This document shows positions 33,870-45,541 of a stretch of DNA of 64,000 bases, piece by piece; the stretch's first letter is position 1; each line of letters opens with the position of its first letter. The notes under the pieces were generated by a model, which saw nothing but the letters and a program-made list of their open reading frames with translations, did no database searches and had not been told where the DNA came from. Made by a program: the position numbers and the translations under genes. Source of the stretch: Magnetococcales bacterium WMHbinv6 (GTDB lineage: Bacteria > Pseudomonadota > Magnetococcia > Magnetococcales > Magnetaquicoccaceae); the NCBI GenBank assembly GCA_002753135.1, contig PDZV01000016.1:1-64000 (forward strand), in the 5' to 3' direction.

Positions 33870-34123
33870 TGGAGAGCCCTGCCGCACCGACACCCCATGC
33901 CGATCAGACCGTGGATGCCCGCCGCCTGCTCTGTCCGATGCCCATTCTGCGTGCCGAAACCGCCCTGCGCGCCTTGCCCCCCGGGGCCACGCTGGCCCTG
34001 CTTGCCACCGACCCTGGCATTCAACACGATCTGCCTGCCTGGTGCCAGATCAACGGCCATGCTCTGCTTGAGCTGCGCCAACAAGGACGGGAGTGGGTCG
34101 GCTGGGTCGTCAAAGGGGGTTGA
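33869..34123 (+). CDS. TusA/SirA-family sulfur carrier
   Basis: The 84-residue protein begins MESPAAPTPHADQTVDARRL. The family motif LLCPMPILRAETALRAL (Cys-Pro-x-Pro) is at about 23-39, with ATDPGIQHDLPAWC and a second strand RQQGREWVGWVV. TusA-like proteins carry persulfide on the CPxP cysteine. The ATG shares bases with the preceding TGA, so it is translationally coupled to the PP-loop protein and is its likely sulfur donor. Confidence 0.82.
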   Translation: MESPAAPTPHADQTVDARRLLCPMPILRAETALRALPPGATLALLATDPGIQHDLPAWCQINGHALLELRQQGREWVGWVVKGG

Positions 34124-34126
34124 AGC

Positions 34127-35233
34127 ATGCCGCGTCTGCTCTGCGCCATCTCCGGGCACGGCTATGGCCACCTGAGCCAATGTGCCGCCCTGCTCAACCA
34201 TCTGCCGCTCTGGCTGCCCGATCTGCAACTGCAGATTCTCTGCCCGCTGCCCACTGCCGTCTTGGCCGAGCAACTCACCCTCCCCTTCCACCATATCCGG
34301 CAGGCCCTGGATGTGGGGCTGGTGCAAACAGATGCCCTGCAGGTTGATCTCTCCGCCACCCGCACCGCCTTGCGCACCCTGCACCACGACTGGCCGCGCC
34401 GCTTGCAGTCTGCCGAGCAACAACTGCTCAGTCTGCAACCGGATCTGCTGCTGGCCGATATTCCTTATCTCGCCTTGGCTGCGGCAGCTGCCTGCGGCTT
34501 GCCCAGCGTCGCCATCGCCTCTCTCACCTGGGATGCGGTGCTGGCCGCCTATTTTCTCCAGGCAAGCGACAACACCGCACAGGCCGACCATCAGCAGTGG
34601 TGGCAGACCATGCGCGAGGGCTACGCCACCACCACCCTGGCCTTGTTGCCCGCACCCTCCATCATACCCCACCCCTTCCCCCATGCCCGCCATATCGATC
34701 CGCTGACCCTGCCCGGTCAGCGCAACCCGCAGCGGTTGCGCCGCCTGCTGCAACTCGACCCGGCGGACAGACGCCCGCTGGTGCTGATCTCCCTGGGTGG
34801 TATTCCTGCCCGGCACCTGCCCATCAACGCCCTGAGCCAGTGCCCCGACTGCCATTGGCTGATCGATGCCATTTTTGACGAGCAACAACCTTATCTGCAC
34901 CCGATCGAACCCCTGCGCCGGCAGATTCCGTTTCGTGATCTGGCCGCCTCGGTCGATGCCGTCATCAGCAAACCGGGCTACAACACCGCCGTTGCTGCCA
35001 CCTTGCACCAGATTCCTTTTCTCTATATCCCGCGTGGCACCTTCCCCGATGAACCGTTTATCACCAACTGGGTGACCGCCCATGGCCGCGCCCGCCAGCT
35101 GAGTGCCGCCCAATTCAGCACTGCCCAATGGCTTGCGCCGCTCTTTGATCTGTTGCAGCAAGCACCGCCGCCCGCCCCTTCGGCACAAGGGGCAGAACAG
35201 GCTGCCGCTCTCCTCACTCCGATGTTGCGTTAA
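34127..35233 (+). CDS. Glycosyltransferase-like protein (UGT/GT1 fold)
   Basis: The 368-residue protein has two Rossmann-like halves. The N-terminal [20 protein letters not shown] is the GHxxR/GHG start of MurG/UGT-like and L-arabinokinase N-terminal enzymes. The C-terminal half has [18 protein letters not shown] and the nucleotide-binding [15 protein letters not shown]. The acceptor is unknown. The gene starts 3 bases after tusA with a ggggg ribosome binding site, in one operon with the PP-loop and TusA genes. Confidence 0.68.
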   Translation: MPRLLCAISGHGYGHLSQCAALLNHLPLWLPDLQLQILCPLPTAVLAEQLTLPFHHIRQALDVGLVQTDALQVDLSATRTALRTLHHDWPRRLQSAEQQLLSLQPDLLLADIPYLALAAAAACGLPSVAIASLTWDAVLAAYFLQASDNTAQADHQQWWQTMREGYATTTLALLPAPSIIPHPFPHARHIDPLTLPGQRNPQRLRRLLQLDPADRRPLVLISLGGIPARHLPINALSQCPDCHWLIDAIFDEQQPYLHPIEPLRRQIPFRDLAASVDAVISKPGYNTAVAATLHQIPFLYIPRGTFPDEPFITNWVTAHGRARQLSAAQFSTAQWLAPLFDLLQQAPPPAPSAQGAEQAAALLTPMLR

Positions 35234-35351
35234 AATTTCCGTCCGGTTCATTGACTTTGGCCACCAAGAGGGACTATATTTGCCAATCAGGCCGCCTGGC
35301 ACCGCAACGGAGAACCTCTCCCACCTTTTTTTGTCACAGAAGCCCTACTCC

Positions 35352-38300
35352 ATGCCTAAACGCACTGACCTGAACAAAATTCTGATTATCGGCGCCGGAC
35401 CCATCATTATCGGTCAGGCCTGTGAATTTGACTATTCCGGGGCACAAGCCTGCAAAGCTCTCAAACAGGAAGGTTACGAAGTGGTGCTGGTCAACTCCAA
35501 TCCAGCCACCATCATGACCGACCCGGACCTGGCCCACCGCACCTATGTCGAGCCGATCACCGTCGAGGCGGTCAGCAACATTATCGCCAAAGAGCGCCCC
35601 GACGCCATTCTGCCCACCATGGGCGGGCAAACCGCGCTCAATATTGCCATGGCCCTGGCCGATAAAGGGGTTTTGGCCCACTATCAGGTCGAATTGATCG
35701 GCGCCTCCCGCGCCGCCATCGCCAAGGCAGAAGATCGGGCCCAATTCAAGGCCGCCATGCAGCGTATCGGTCTGGCCCTGCCCCGCTCCGGCTTCGCCCA
35801 CTCCTGGGAAGAGGCCCTGCAGGTACAACAACAGATCGGTTTTCCGCTGATCATCCGCCCCAGTTTCACTCTGGGGGGTACCGGCGGCGGTATCGCCTAC
35901 AACCGGGAAGAGTTTGAACGGATTATCCGCCGTGGTCTGGCCGCCTCGCCCACCAGCGAAGTGTTGATCGAAGAGTCCCTGCTCGGCTGGAAAGAGTATG
36001 AAATGGAGGTGGTGCGCGACCGGGAAGATAACGCCATCATCATCTGTTCCATCGAAAATTTTGACCCGATGGGCATCCATACCGGCGATTCGATCACCGT
36101 AGCCCCGGCGCAAACCCTCACCGACAAAGAGTATCAGGAGATGCGCGATGCCTCCATCGCCATCCTGCGCGAAATCGGCGTCGATACCGGCGGCTCCAAC
36201 GTGCAGTTTGCCGTGCAGCCCTCCAGCGGACGGATGATCGTCATCGAGATGAACCCGCGGGTCTCCCGCTCCTCGGCCCTGGCCTCAAAAGCGACCGGTT
36301 TTCCCATCGCCAAAGTGGCCGCCAAACTGGCCATCGGTTATACGTTGCCGGAGATCATGAACGATATTACCGGCATCACCCCGGCCTCTTTCGAGCCGAC
36401 CATCGACTATGTGGTCACCAAAATTCCGCGCTTCACCTTTGAAAAATTTCCTCTGGCCGAACCGCTGCTCACCACACAAATGAAATCGGTCGGCGAGGCG
36501 ATGGCCATCGGGCGCACCTTCAAAGAGTCGCTGCACAAAGCCTTGCGCTCCATGGAGACCGGTCTGGACGGGCTCAACCCGCTGTTCAAACCGGAAAACT
36601 ATCTGACCACGCAACAGGCCGATGCCGCCCTGGAAAAAAATCTGCGCCATGCCGGACCCGACCGCATTCTCTATGTGGCCGACGCCTTGCGCCTGGGCAA
36701 AAGTGCCGAATGGATCCAGCAAACCACCGCCATCGATCCCTGGTTTATCGACCAGATGGCACAACTGATCGAAGCCGAACAGAGTCTGCAGGGTACCGCC
36801 CTGGCGGAGTTGACGCCACGCCGTTTGCGCACCCTCAAGGAGATGGGCTTTTCCGATCGACGTTTGGGACAACTGCTGGCTGTTTCTGCTGCCGAAGTGG
36901 CGGCAACCCGGCAAAAAATGGCCATTTTACCGGTCTATAAACGGGTCGACACCTGTGCCGCCGAATTTCCGGCGCAAACCGCCTACCTCTACTCCACCTA
37001 TGAGCAGCAGTGCGAGGCCCGCCCGTCGTCACGCAAAAAAATCATGATTCTTGGCGGCGGTCCCAACCGCATCGGCCAGGGTATCGAATTTGACTATTGC
37101 TGCGTACATGCCGCGTTTGCTCTGCGTGAGGCCGGTTTTGAGACCATCATGGTCAACTGCAACCCGGAAACCGTCTCCACCGACTACGACACCTCTGACC
37201 GCCTCTACTTTGAGCCGCTGACTTTTGAAGATGTGATGGCCATCGTCACTGTGGAACAACCGGTGGGGATCATCGTGCAATTGGGTGGTCAAACCCCCCT
37301 CAAACTGGCCAAAGCTCTGGAAGCCGCCGGGGCACCGATCATCGGCACCACACCAGACGCCATTGATATTGCGGAAGACCGTGAACGATTCCAACAACTG
37401 CTGCACCGGTTGCAGTTGCGCCAACCACAGAACGGCATCGCCCGCTCCGCCGAAGAGGCGGTCAGCATTGCCCACGAGGTGGGTTATCCGGTGGTGGTGC
37501 GTCCCTCCTATGTTTTGGGCGGGCGGGCCATGGAGGTGGTGCATGATCAAAGCGATCTGGAACGCTACATGCGCACCGCCGTGCGTGCTTCGCCGGACCA
37601 TCCGGTGTTGCTTGACCATTTTCTCAACAATGCCATCGAGATTGATGTCGATTGTGTCGCCGACGGAGAAACGGTGGTGGTGGGCGGTATCATGGAACAT
37701 ATCGAAGAGGCCGGGGTTCACTCTGGCGATTCGGCCTGTTCGCTGCCGCCCTATTCGGTCAACCAAAGTTTGATTGACATCATCGAGGAGCAGACCGTTC
37801 AACTGGCCAAAGCGCTGCATGTGGTCGGCCTGATGAATGTGCAGTTTGCCATCCAGCAGGATACGGTCTACATCCTGGAGGTCAATCCGCGGGCGTCGCG
37901 CACCGTGCCGTTTGTCTCCAAGGCCACGGGGGTAGCTCTGGCCAAAGTGGCGGCGCGCGTCATGGCCGGGGAGAGCCTGTCGCAACTGGGCGTGACCACC
38001 ATTGCGAAACAAGCGCATATTGCGGTTAAAGAGGCGGTTTTTCCTTTTGAAAAATTTCCCGGCGTCGACACCATTCTCGGCCCGGAGATGAAATCGACCG
38101 GCGAAGTGATGGGTTTGGCCGATAATTTCGGCTTGGCCTTTGCCAAGGCCCAGGAGAGCGCGGGCACCCTGTTGCCCCGCCAGGCGACGGAACATGGCTT
38201 GATCTTTATTTCGGTCAAGGATGAAGACAAACCGTTAATCAGCCAACCGGCCCGCCAACTGATCGCGCTGGGCTTTCAACTGTGTGCCACCCGTGGCACC

Positions 38301-38594
38301 GCCGAGTGGTTGCAGCAGCAGGGTATTCCGGTCACCCGTGCCAACAAGGTCGGCGAAGATCGTCCCGACATTGTCGACCGGATGAAAAACGGTGATATTC
38401 AGCTGGTTTTCAACACCACGCACGGCAAACAGGCCATTGCCGACTCTTTTTCCATCCGCCGCACCGCCCTGATGAGCCGCATTCCCTATTTCACCACCGC
38501 CGCCGGCATGCGCGCCGCCGTCGCCGCCATGGAAGCCTTGCGCGAATTCGGTTTTCATTGCAAGGCGTTACAGGATTATTTGCCGGGGAGGTAA
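35352..38594 (+). CDS. carB: Carbamoyl-phosphate synthase large subunit
   Basis: The 1080-residue protein has the family length (about 1073). Two ATP-grasp halves are clear: [21 protein letters not shown] near the start and [21 protein letters not shown] at about 560. Repeated [27 protein letters not shown]...[26 protein letters not shown] and [18 protein letters not shown] follow, and an MGS-like regulatory domain ([21 protein letters not shown]) ends it. It makes carbamoyl phosphate for arginine and pyrimidines. The small subunit carA is not in the window, unlike the usual carAB operon. The start at MPKRTDLNK is standard; the ORF could run 83 codons further upstream without signals. Confidence 0.97.
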   Translation: MPKRTDLNKILIIGAGPIIIGQACEFDYSGAQACKALKQEGYEVVLVNSNPATIMTDPDLAHRTYVEPITVEAVSNIIAKERPDAILPTMGGQTALNIAMALADKGVLAHYQVELIGASRAAIAKAEDRAQFKAAMQRIGLALPRSGFAHSWEEALQVQQQIGFPLIIRPSFTLGGTGGGIAYNREEFERIIRRGLAASPTSEVLIEESLLGWKEYEMEVVRDREDNAIIICSIENFDPMGIHTGDSITVAPAQTLTDKEYQEMRDASIAILREIGVDTGGSNVQFAVQPSSGRMIVIEMNPRVSRSSALASKATGFPIAKVAAKLAIGYTLPEIMNDITGITPASFEPTIDYVVTKIPRFTFEKFPLAEPLLTTQMKSVGEAMAIGRTFKESLHKALRSMETGLDGLNPLFKPENYLTTQQADAALEKNLRHAGPDRILYVADALRLGKSAEWIQQTTAIDPWFIDQMAQLIEAEQSLQGTALAELTPRRLRTLKEMGFSDRRLGQLLAVSAAEVAATRQKMAILPVYKRVDTCAAEFPAQTAYLYSTYEQQCEARPSSRKKIMILGGGPNRIGQGIEFDYCCVHAAFALREAGFETIMVNCNPETVSTDYDTSDRLYFEPLTFEDVMAIVTVEQPVGIIVQLGGQTPLKLAKALEAAGAPIIGTTPDAIDIAEDRERFQQLLHRLQLRQPQNGIARSAEEAVSIAHEVGYPVVVRPSYVLGGRAMEVVHDQSDLERYMRTAVRASPDHPVLLDHFLNNAIEIDVDCVADGETVVVGGIMEHIEEAGVHSGDSACSLPPYSVNQSLIDIIEEQTVQLAKALHVVGLMNVQFAIQQDTVYILEVNPRASRTVPFVSKATGVALAKVAARVMAGESLSQLGVTTIAKQAHIAVKEAVFPFEKFPGVDTILGPEMKSTGEVMGLADNFGLAFAKAQESAGTLLPRQATEHGLIFISVKDEDKPLISQPARQLIALGFQLCATRGTAEWLQQQGIPVTRANKVGEDRPDIVDRMKNGDIQLVFNTTHGKQAIADSFSIRRTALMSRIPYFTTAAGMRAAVAAMEALREFGFHCKALQDYLPGR

Positions 38595-38662
38595 TATCAG
38601 GCACCTTTTTATAGGTAAATATTATTCTTGCCGACAAGTGTGCAGCTATATAAAATGTTTTC

Positions 38663-39022
38663 ATGAACTGGACGGTTGTTTTTCATGATGCGTTTTATGC
38701 AGATCAGCTTAGGTTTACGCGAGATGTGCAAACCGAGCTGCTTGCCAATCTTCGTTTATTGGAACAAGTTGGACCTCAACTGAGTCGACCGTATGCTGAC
38801 ACACTGAAGGGTTCAAAATACGACAACATGAAAGAGTTGCGTTTTCGTGTGGGTGGAGGTGAGTGGCGCGTTGCGTTTGCTTTTGATCCCAACAGGCAAG
38901 CCATTCTGCTGGTAGCTGGCAACAAAACCGGGACAAAACAGAAACTGTTTTACCGAAAGCTCATCGAAACGGCTGACAGACGATTTGCGGAACATTTAGC
39001 TCAACAGGGCAAAGAATGTTAA
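38663..39022 (+). CDS. HigB-like (RelE superfamily) toxin
   Basis: The 119-residue protein has the phage Gp49/HigB-like pattern: a first strand WTVVFHDAF, a helix with LLEQVGPQLSRPYADTLKGS, the core MKELRFRVGGGEWRVAFAFD and LLVAGNKTGTKQKLFYRKLI. Such toxins cut ribosome-bound mRNA. The gene begins 68 bases after carB and lies one base before the antitoxin-like gene (toxin first, as in HigBA). Confidence 0.85.
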   Translation: MNWTVVFHDAFYADQLRFTRDVQTELLANLRLLEQVGPQLSRPYADTLKGSKYDNMKELRFRVGGGEWRVAFAFDPNRQAILLVAGNKTGTKQKLFYRKLIETADRRFAEHLAQQGKEC

Positions 39023-39023
39023 C

Positions 39024-39431
39024 ATGGCAAGAACATTAGATGATGTAATCCAAGGTTTGCCTCTCGACCAGCAACAAGAAATTAATCAGCGTGCTGCCGA
39101 CTTGATTGCAGAAGAGATGCGGTTGCGACATTCTCGCCAACAACCGCAGCAAGGAACACCGAGAACCTTGGAAGGAGTTGCAAACTGGCGTGAGTTCGAT
39201 AAACTTGTCCAGAAAACAAAAGCACATAGTACCATGGTGGATCAGACCCTGCTGCAAACAATCATTGACCAAGCCTGCCAGGAGGTGCGCACCAACACAG
39301 TGTCGGTCAGTAAAAACAACGCACCCCACAGCCACAAATTTTCTCAACCTTCACATCAAGCAGGAACCAGCCACCGTAAGGCCAGGAGGAAACCCTCCCG
39401 GCCTGGTGACGGACAGGGTGCGCGTGGTTAA
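39024..39431 (+). pseudogene. Degenerate HigA-type antitoxin
   Basis: The 135-residue frame starts like HigA antitoxins: MARTLDDVIQGLPLDQQQEI to LIAEEMRLRHSR (about 1-40). The helix-turn-helix that should follow (a TQ-x4-A-x-L core) is absent. Residues 40-90 (PRTLEGVANWREFDKLVQ...) are unfamiliar, and the tail is basic low-complexity sequence over a GC-rich palindrome (about 39379-39404). A competing +1 frame to 39471 also stays open. I infer a deletion or replacement after codon 40, leaving the toxin possibly without a functional repressor. Confidence 0.55.
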
Positions 39432-39439
39432 CGGCAGAG

Positions 39440-39637
39440 TTATTCCTGCTGGCAAGAACTGCAGGTACTGATACCCAGCAGGGGATAAAAAGGACAAAAA
39501 CGGAGTGTACCGGTGGCAAGCGGTATGATACCGATCCAACCCCAAGGGGTGGTCAGACCAACAAAGACCTGCGAGAGCAACAACAAGCCGACAACAATGC
39601 GTAAAATGCGATCGATACCACCAACATTGGCTTTCAT
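39440..39637 (-). CDS. DUF2892 (YgaP-like) small membrane protein
   Basis: The 65-residue protein has the family opening MKANVGGIDRILRIVVGLLL with two hydrophobic hairpin segments and a C-terminal CPFYPLLGISTCSSC. DUF2892 is also the membrane part of YgaP rhodaneses. It could handle sulfur or simply be a membrane peptide. ATG at 39637 has gaggag 8 bases upstream. It overlaps the end of the decayed antitoxin frame on the other strand. Confidence 0.8.
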   Translation of the reverse strand: MKANVGGIDRILRIVVGLLLLSQVFVGLTTPWGWIGIIPLATGTLRFCPFYPLLGISTCSSCQQE

Positions 39638-39776
39638 CTGGAACACTCCTCAACGACACGGGGGGAAGGGTTAAACGGTGCCACTGCACCTGGCGGCTTT
39701 GACACTCTCCTCCACAAGAAGTTTCCGTATTTTTTATATCTACCGGCCAAGTTCAGACAAAAAAAAGGGGGGGCTG

Positions 39777-42608
39777 TCACCCCTCTCCCCCAGCCGCTTC
39801 CACCGCCTGGCGCAGGCTGCGGGTGAAGCTCTCCACCTTCTGCGGTGTCAGTTTCAAACCGTAGAGGTCGCGCACATAAAAAACATCCACCGCCCGTTCG
39901 CCGTAGGTGGCAATTTTGGCGGTGCGGATCTGGATGCCATGCAGCTCCATCTCACGGGTGATCAGAAACAACAACCCTACCCGGTCCAGAGAGGTGATCT
40001 CCAGAATGGTAAAGTTGTCCACACTGTCATCCACCTCCACCTTGAACGGTACCCGGAAGGTGCGGTGTCGGTGCAGGTCGCTTTCATTAGGGACCAGGAC
40101 CGGCTTGGGGCGTTCCGGATCGAGCAGAAACTGCTGCAGCCGTTGTTCCAGGCGGATAATATGATTTTTATTTTCCAAGGCCTTGCCGATCGAATTCTGC
40201 ACCACAAAACAGTCCAGGGCCATGCCATCTTTGGTGGTTACAATATCGGCAGACAGGATATTGACACCCTCCATCGCCAAAGCGCCGGAAATGCGTGACA
40301 TCAACCCCGATTGATCACGGGTATGAATCAGCAACTCTGTGGTATCCGAACCGGGGTTGGCCAAAAGCATAATGGCCACCGCTTCCTCTTCCCGACCCAT
40401 CAGGGCCACCGCATGGCGGGCAATCGCCTCCGGTTCGTAATGGATGAAATAGGGCTCGTCGAAACGGTCCAAATGGCTGCGCAAACGGAGCGGGGATACC
40501 GCTTTGTTGTCGGCCAGCACTGCCATAACCGATTGTTTTTGCTGTTCTGCCTGCCGCACCAGCTCGTCGGGCTGAAAGGCCCCTCGGATCAGAGCGCTGG
40601 AGGTGAGCGTATACAGGCGACGCAACAGCTCCGCCTTCCAGGAACTCCAGGCATTGGGACCCACCGCGCGAATGTCGGCCACCGTCAGCAGCAACAGATA
40701 TTCCAGGCGGCGCTGCGTGCCCACCTGGCGGGCAAAGGCACGAATGGTATTGGGATCGGAGAGATCGCGGCGAAAAGCGGTACGCGACATATCCAGATGG
40801 CGTCCGACCAGCCAATAGACCATGCCGGTTTCCGCCTCGCTCAAACCCAAACGGTTGCAAACCTGTTGGGCGATGATTGCCCCTTTGCTCTGGTGATCGC
40901 CGCCGCGGCCCTTGGCAATATCATGCAGCAAAACAGCCAGATAGAGCATGACCGATCCCCGTTCGTAAAAGTCCAGCTGTCCCATCAGGGCGGTACAGAT
41001 CGGCAATTCACTGCTGAACTGCCCCGACTTGATGTGACGCAGGTTTTCTACCGCCAGAATGGTATGTTCATCCACGGTGTAAATGTGAAACAAATCGTGT
41101 TGCGGTTGCCCGATAATCCGCCCAAACTCCGGCAGATAGCGCCCCAGCACACCGCTGATGCTCATCCGCCGCAACACCCAGGCCACTGCCCGTTCGCCGT
41201 TGAGCATTTTGATAAACAGCGCCGCCACCTCAGGATTGCGGCGAAATTGACCGTTGACCAGCCGTAAATCTTTGCTGACCAAACGAATGGTATCGGGATG
41301 AATCGATTTGAGATGGCGCTGGGCCACCTCAAACAGGCGCATGATGCGCACCGGATTTTGCCGGAAAGCCTCTGGATCGGTCACCACCACCTTGTCGCCG
41401 TGCAGATGGAAACAATCCTCCAACGAGCGCCGGTTCCACCAGTACAACGAACGATACTCCTCCTGATATTTGCGCAAAAAAATCCAGGAGAGATTGCTCA
41501 CCTGCCGGGAAACCTGATAGTAGCGGCGCATGAACTGTTCAACCCCACGCATGACCGCCCGGTCTTTGTAGCCAAATTCTTCAGCAATATCCAGTTGGTG
41601 CTGAAATGTCAAACGATCATCGCGCCGCCCGGCCCGATAGTGCAGCGCGTTGCGCACCCGTTTCAAAAAAGATTGACAACGGATAAAGGTACGGTACTCA
41701 TCATCGGTGATCAAACCTTTAGGGATCAAATCCCGAATCCGCTGCACTTGATAACGATATTTGGAAATCCAGGAAAAGGTCTGCAAGTCACGCAATCCAC
41801 CGGGATTTTCTTTGACGTTGGGTTCCAGGTAGAACAGCGAGTTGCCGAAACGCTCGTGGCGCTTGCTCTGCTCCACCAGTTTGGCACGCAGAAAAGCCTC
41901 CGGCCCACGCTCCAACACCTTGGCAAACAAGGTACCATAATAGGATTTGAACAGAACCGGATCGCCACTCAAAAAACGGGACTCCAGCATCGAGGTGCGA
42001 ATTTCCACATCTTGGCGTGCAAGTTGCACACATTCCGGTACGGAGCGTACCGCATGACCGACATCCAAATTGAGATCCCACAAACAGTAGAGCATCCGCT
42101 CCACCCGTTGGGAAATCTGGTCCTGTGGCGACCCCTGCGCCGATGGGGTGGGAGCAGCCTGTGTGCCTCCCTTGGCAGGGCGGAAAGGAGCTGCCTCCTT
42201 TTTGGGTCGGACAAAAGATATATCGTTTGGCAACAAAAACAAAAGATCAATGTCGGAATAGGGTGCCAGTTCACCACGCCCATATCCCCCGGTGGCAATC
42301 ACGCTGAAAGTGCCTTTGCCGTCATCCCGACCATCGTGGACATAACGGTAGAGTCGGCAGAGCAGATTGTCCATCAGATAGGCATGACCCTGGGCGACCT
42401 GGTGTCCGGAGGCCCCATCCAGATGATTCTGGTGCAGGCGCTGCCGACCGGTTGCCAACGTCTCCTTCAACAGGTCTAAGAACTGTTGGCGTCGATTGTC
42501 CGCCCCTGCATTGCCACCCGTCGTTTCGCCAGCACCGGCGCATAATGCGGCCATGCGCTGATCCAGGGTCTCCACATCCAACAAGTCGGTCTTCTTGAAA
42601 ATACGCAC
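39777..42608 (-). CDS. glnD: Bifunctional uridylyltransferase/uridylyl-removing enzyme
   Basis: The protein has about 943 residues. The N-terminal nucleotidyltransferase has GGYGRGELAPYSDIDLLFL at about 110-130. The central HD domain removes UMP (FHIYTVDEHTILAVENL; LLHDIAKGRGGDHQSKG). Two C-terminal ACT domains (LLIHTRDQSGLMSRI; LEITSLDRVGLLFLI) sense glutamine. GlnD modifies PII proteins according to nitrogen status. The start is uncertain: GTG 42608 has ggaag 7 bases upstream; the frame opens at 42689. A polar, poorly conserved insert (about 145-170) follows the catalytic motif. It is divergent from mreB; 224 bases separate them. Confidence 0.93.
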   Translation of the reverse strand: MRIFKKTDLLDVETLDQRMAALCAGAGETTGGNAGADNRRQQFLDLLKETLATGRQRLHQNHLDGASGHQVAQGHAYLMDNLLCRLYRYVHDGRDDGKGTFSVIATGGYGRGELAPYSDIDLLFLLPNDISFVRPKKEAAPFRPAKGGTQAAPTPSAQGSPQDQISQRVERMLYCLWDLNLDVGHAVRSVPECVQLARQDVEIRTSMLESRFLSGDPVLFKSYYGTLFAKVLERGPEAFLRAKLVEQSKRHERFGNSLFYLEPNVKENPGGLRDLQTFSWISKYRYQVQRIRDLIPKGLITDDEYRTFIRCQSFLKRVRNALHYRAGRRDDRLTFQHQLDIAEEFGYKDRAVMRGVEQFMRRYYQVSRQVSNLSWIFLRKYQEEYRSLYWWNRRSLEDCFHLHGDKVVVTDPEAFRQNPVRIMRLFEVAQRHLKSIHPDTIRLVSKDLRLVNGQFRRNPEVAALFIKMLNGERAVAWVLRRMSISGVLGRYLPEFGRIIGQPQHDLFHIYTVDEHTILAVENLRHIKSGQFSSELPICTALMGQLDFYERGSVMLYLAVLLHDIAKGRGGDHQSKGAIIAQQVCNRLGLSEAETGMVYWLVGRHLDMSRTAFRRDLSDPNTIRAFARQVGTQRRLEYLLLLTVADIRAVGPNAWSSWKAELLRRLYTLTSSALIRGAFQPDELVRQAEQQKQSVMAVLADNKAVSPLRLRSHLDRFDEPYFIHYEPEAIARHAVALMGREEEAVAIMLLANPGSDTTELLIHTRDQSGLMSRISGALAMEGVNILSADIVTTKDGMALDCFVVQNSIGKALENKNHIIRLEQRLQQFLLDPERPKPVLVPNESDLHRHRTFRVPFKVEVDDSVDNFTILEITSLDRVGLLFLITREMELHGIQIRTAKIATYGERAVDVFYVRDLYGLKLTPQKVESFTRSLRQAVEAAGGEG

Positions 42609-42775
42609 GTTTTGCTTCCACGCTCCGGGAGTTCTGCCAGGCTGTCGCCGCGACAGCCGCAAGGACCAAAAAACCGTATCGGGCATCACTCCCGATGGGG
42701 TATGCGTTCAGCAACCTTGCCGAACCTACCGATTACATGATAACTTCGCCGGGTTAAGAGCAGGTTGGGGTTTGA

Positions 42776-43867
<1,092 letters not shown>

Positions 43868-43949
43868 GCATGTCCGCCTCTCAGCCTGCCGCCTCTTGCC
43901 GCTGTTGCGCTGCCATTCTCCTGTGGCAGTGCGGCCTGTGGAGCGCCCG

Positions 43950-44927
43950 GTGATCCTGCTCAAACATCCCTCCCGACAACTGCTGATGGTCAGCGTTGCC
44001 TTGCTGGCCGCCCTCTTGCTGCTGACCTTCTCCTCCAACCCACCGGCCAACTCGCTCCTGCAACGCAGCCGGGATACGCTGCAAGAGTGGGCCATGGAGG
44101 GTATTTCACCCCTGCTCCGCCTGTTTCAAACCCCGGTTGCCGCCTCTCAATCGCTGGCCGGGCGCATCCAGGGGATGCAGCACATCGAACAGGAAAACCA
44201 TAAACTGAAACTGGAGTTGGACCGTTTGAACTCCCTTTCGGTCCGTCTGGAAGAGCTTTCGCTGGAAAACCAGCGGCTGCGCCTGCTGTTGGGCATGCGC
44301 CCCAGCCAATCGACCCAGGAACTGGTGGCCCGCATCATCGGCAACACCTCCTCGGCCTTTGCCCGCTCCTTTTTGATCGATGCCGGACAGGAAGAGGGGG
44401 TCAACAACGATACCACCGTGTTGGGCATCAGCGCCAAAGCCGGCGGCGGACTGCTGGGTCGCGTGGTGCAAAGCTCGCCGCACAGTGCCCTGATTCTCGC
44501 CCTGCCGGATTATAACTCCCGCATCCCGGTCATGGTGCAACGTTCGCGCATCCGCGCCATCGTCTCTGGCCGCAACAAACCCCTGCTGGAGATGGAGTTT
44601 GTGCCCAAAGGGTCCGACATCAAACCCGGTGACCTGGTCATCACTTCCGGCGTGGGCGGCATTTTTCCCAAAGGGATTCCGGTCGGGCGTATTCACGCCA
44701 TCGCCGCCACCGAAGAGACCGGCATGTTCCACCTGATCAGCGTCAAACCTCTGGTCGATTTTGACCGCGTCGAAGAGGTGCGCCTGTTGCTCAATCCGAT
44801 CATCGAATCGGCTTCGCCCCCCATCCAACAGACCTCCGCACCTCCCCCGGCCAGCGCAACCAGTGCCTCGACAACCACCAGACACAGCGGCCAAAAAGCT
44901 GCCCTTGCCCCTCTTCCACCCCGTTAA
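43950..44927 (+). CDS. mreC: Rod shape-determining protein MreC
   Basis: The 325-residue protein has one N-terminal membrane anchor (SVALLAALLLLTFSSN), a coiled coil at about 70-110, and the beta domain with VARIIGNTSSAFARSFLID, GRVVQSSPHSALILALPD and GDLVITSGVGGIFPKGIPVG. A Pro/Ser/Thr-rich tail follows. MreC links MreB to PBP2 in the periplasm. GTG at 43950 is preferred (ggagcgcccg upstream) over the frame's earlier ATG at 43896. The gap after mreB is 82 bases. Confidence 0.94.
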   Translation: MILLKHPSRQLLMVSVALLAALLLLTFSSNPPANSLLQRSRDTLQEWAMEGISPLLRLFQTPVAASQSLAGRIQGMQHIEQENHKLKLELDRLNSLSVRLEELSLENQRLRLLLGMRPSQSTQELVARIIGNTSSAFARSFLIDAGQEEGVNNDTTVLGISAKAGGGLLGRVVQSSPHSALILALPDYNSRIPVMVQRSRIRAIVSGRNKPLLEMEFVPKGSDIKPGDLVITSGVGGIFPKGIPVGRIHAIAATEETGMFHLISVKPLVDFDRVEEVRLLLNPIIESASPPIQQTSAPPPASATSASTTTRHSGQKAALAPLPPR

Positions 44928-45008
44928 CCGCCCCATGATGCCGGTCGCAGCCGTCCCCCTGTTGGTCGCCCTCGCTCTCTCCTTCCGGCATCCTTTGGCT
45001 GGCGCGCC

Positions 45009-45503
45009 GTGTTTCCTTCTCTGTTGATCGCCTGGCTCCCTGCCCTGACCCTGTTGTTGGCCGTCACCCTGCAGGAGATGTTCATTCCTCTGGAAGCCTG
45101 GTCGGTCTTGCGCCCCGATCTGCTGTTGATCAGCCTCAGTTACTGGCGTCTCTATCGCCCGGATCTCTGCACCATTCCACTGGTTTTTGTCATCGGTCTG
45201 CTGGTCGATCTGTTGAGCGGTTCCCAGTTGGGCCTCAACGCCTTCAGCAAGTTGATCCTGCTTTTGCTCATCGGTCGCTTTGGTCGCCGACTGCGCACCT
45301 TGAGCTTTTTGCACGTTCTGTTCGGCATATTGCTGCTCGCCATCCTGGACGCCAGCCTGCACTGGCTGATCATGAGCCTGATCAAAGGGTATGAAGCCCA
45401 TTGGCCGCTGCTGCTCGGTCGCCCGCTGGCCACCTTTCTGATTGCCCCTCTTTGGGTTTCACTGTTGATTTATCTGCACCATGGCTGGCTGGAAAATGTA
45501 TAA
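45009..45503 (+). CDS. mreD: Rod shape-determining membrane protein MreD
   Basis: The 164-residue protein has five to six hydrophobic segments and the MreD core SVLRPDLLLISLSYW plus GLLVDLLSGSQLGLNAF. It is the inner-membrane component of the elongasome. It begins with GTG 82 bases after mreC. It contains no catalytic residues, as expected. The following gene starts 38 bases later. Confidence 0.92.
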   Translation: MFPSLLIAWLPALTLLLAVTLQEMFIPLEAWSVLRPDLLLISLSYWRLYRPDLCTIPLVFVIGLLVDLLSGSQLGLNAFSKLILLLLIGRFGRRLRTLSFLHVLFGILLLAILDASLHWLIMSLIKGYEAHWPLLLGRPLATFLIAPLWVSLLIYLHHGWLENV

Positions 45504-45541
45504 TAGCTGCCGCCTCTCCACCCAGTTTGCCCGGTGACTCT

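Noticed and set aside
33755-35302. 515-codon open frame on the minus strand
   Set aside because: It is antisense to the PP-loop, TusA and glycosyltransferase genes; Gly/Gln-rich composition and no domain.
44106-45401. 431-codon minus-strand frame
   Set aside because: It is antisense to mreC and mreD, which are clear on the plus strand.
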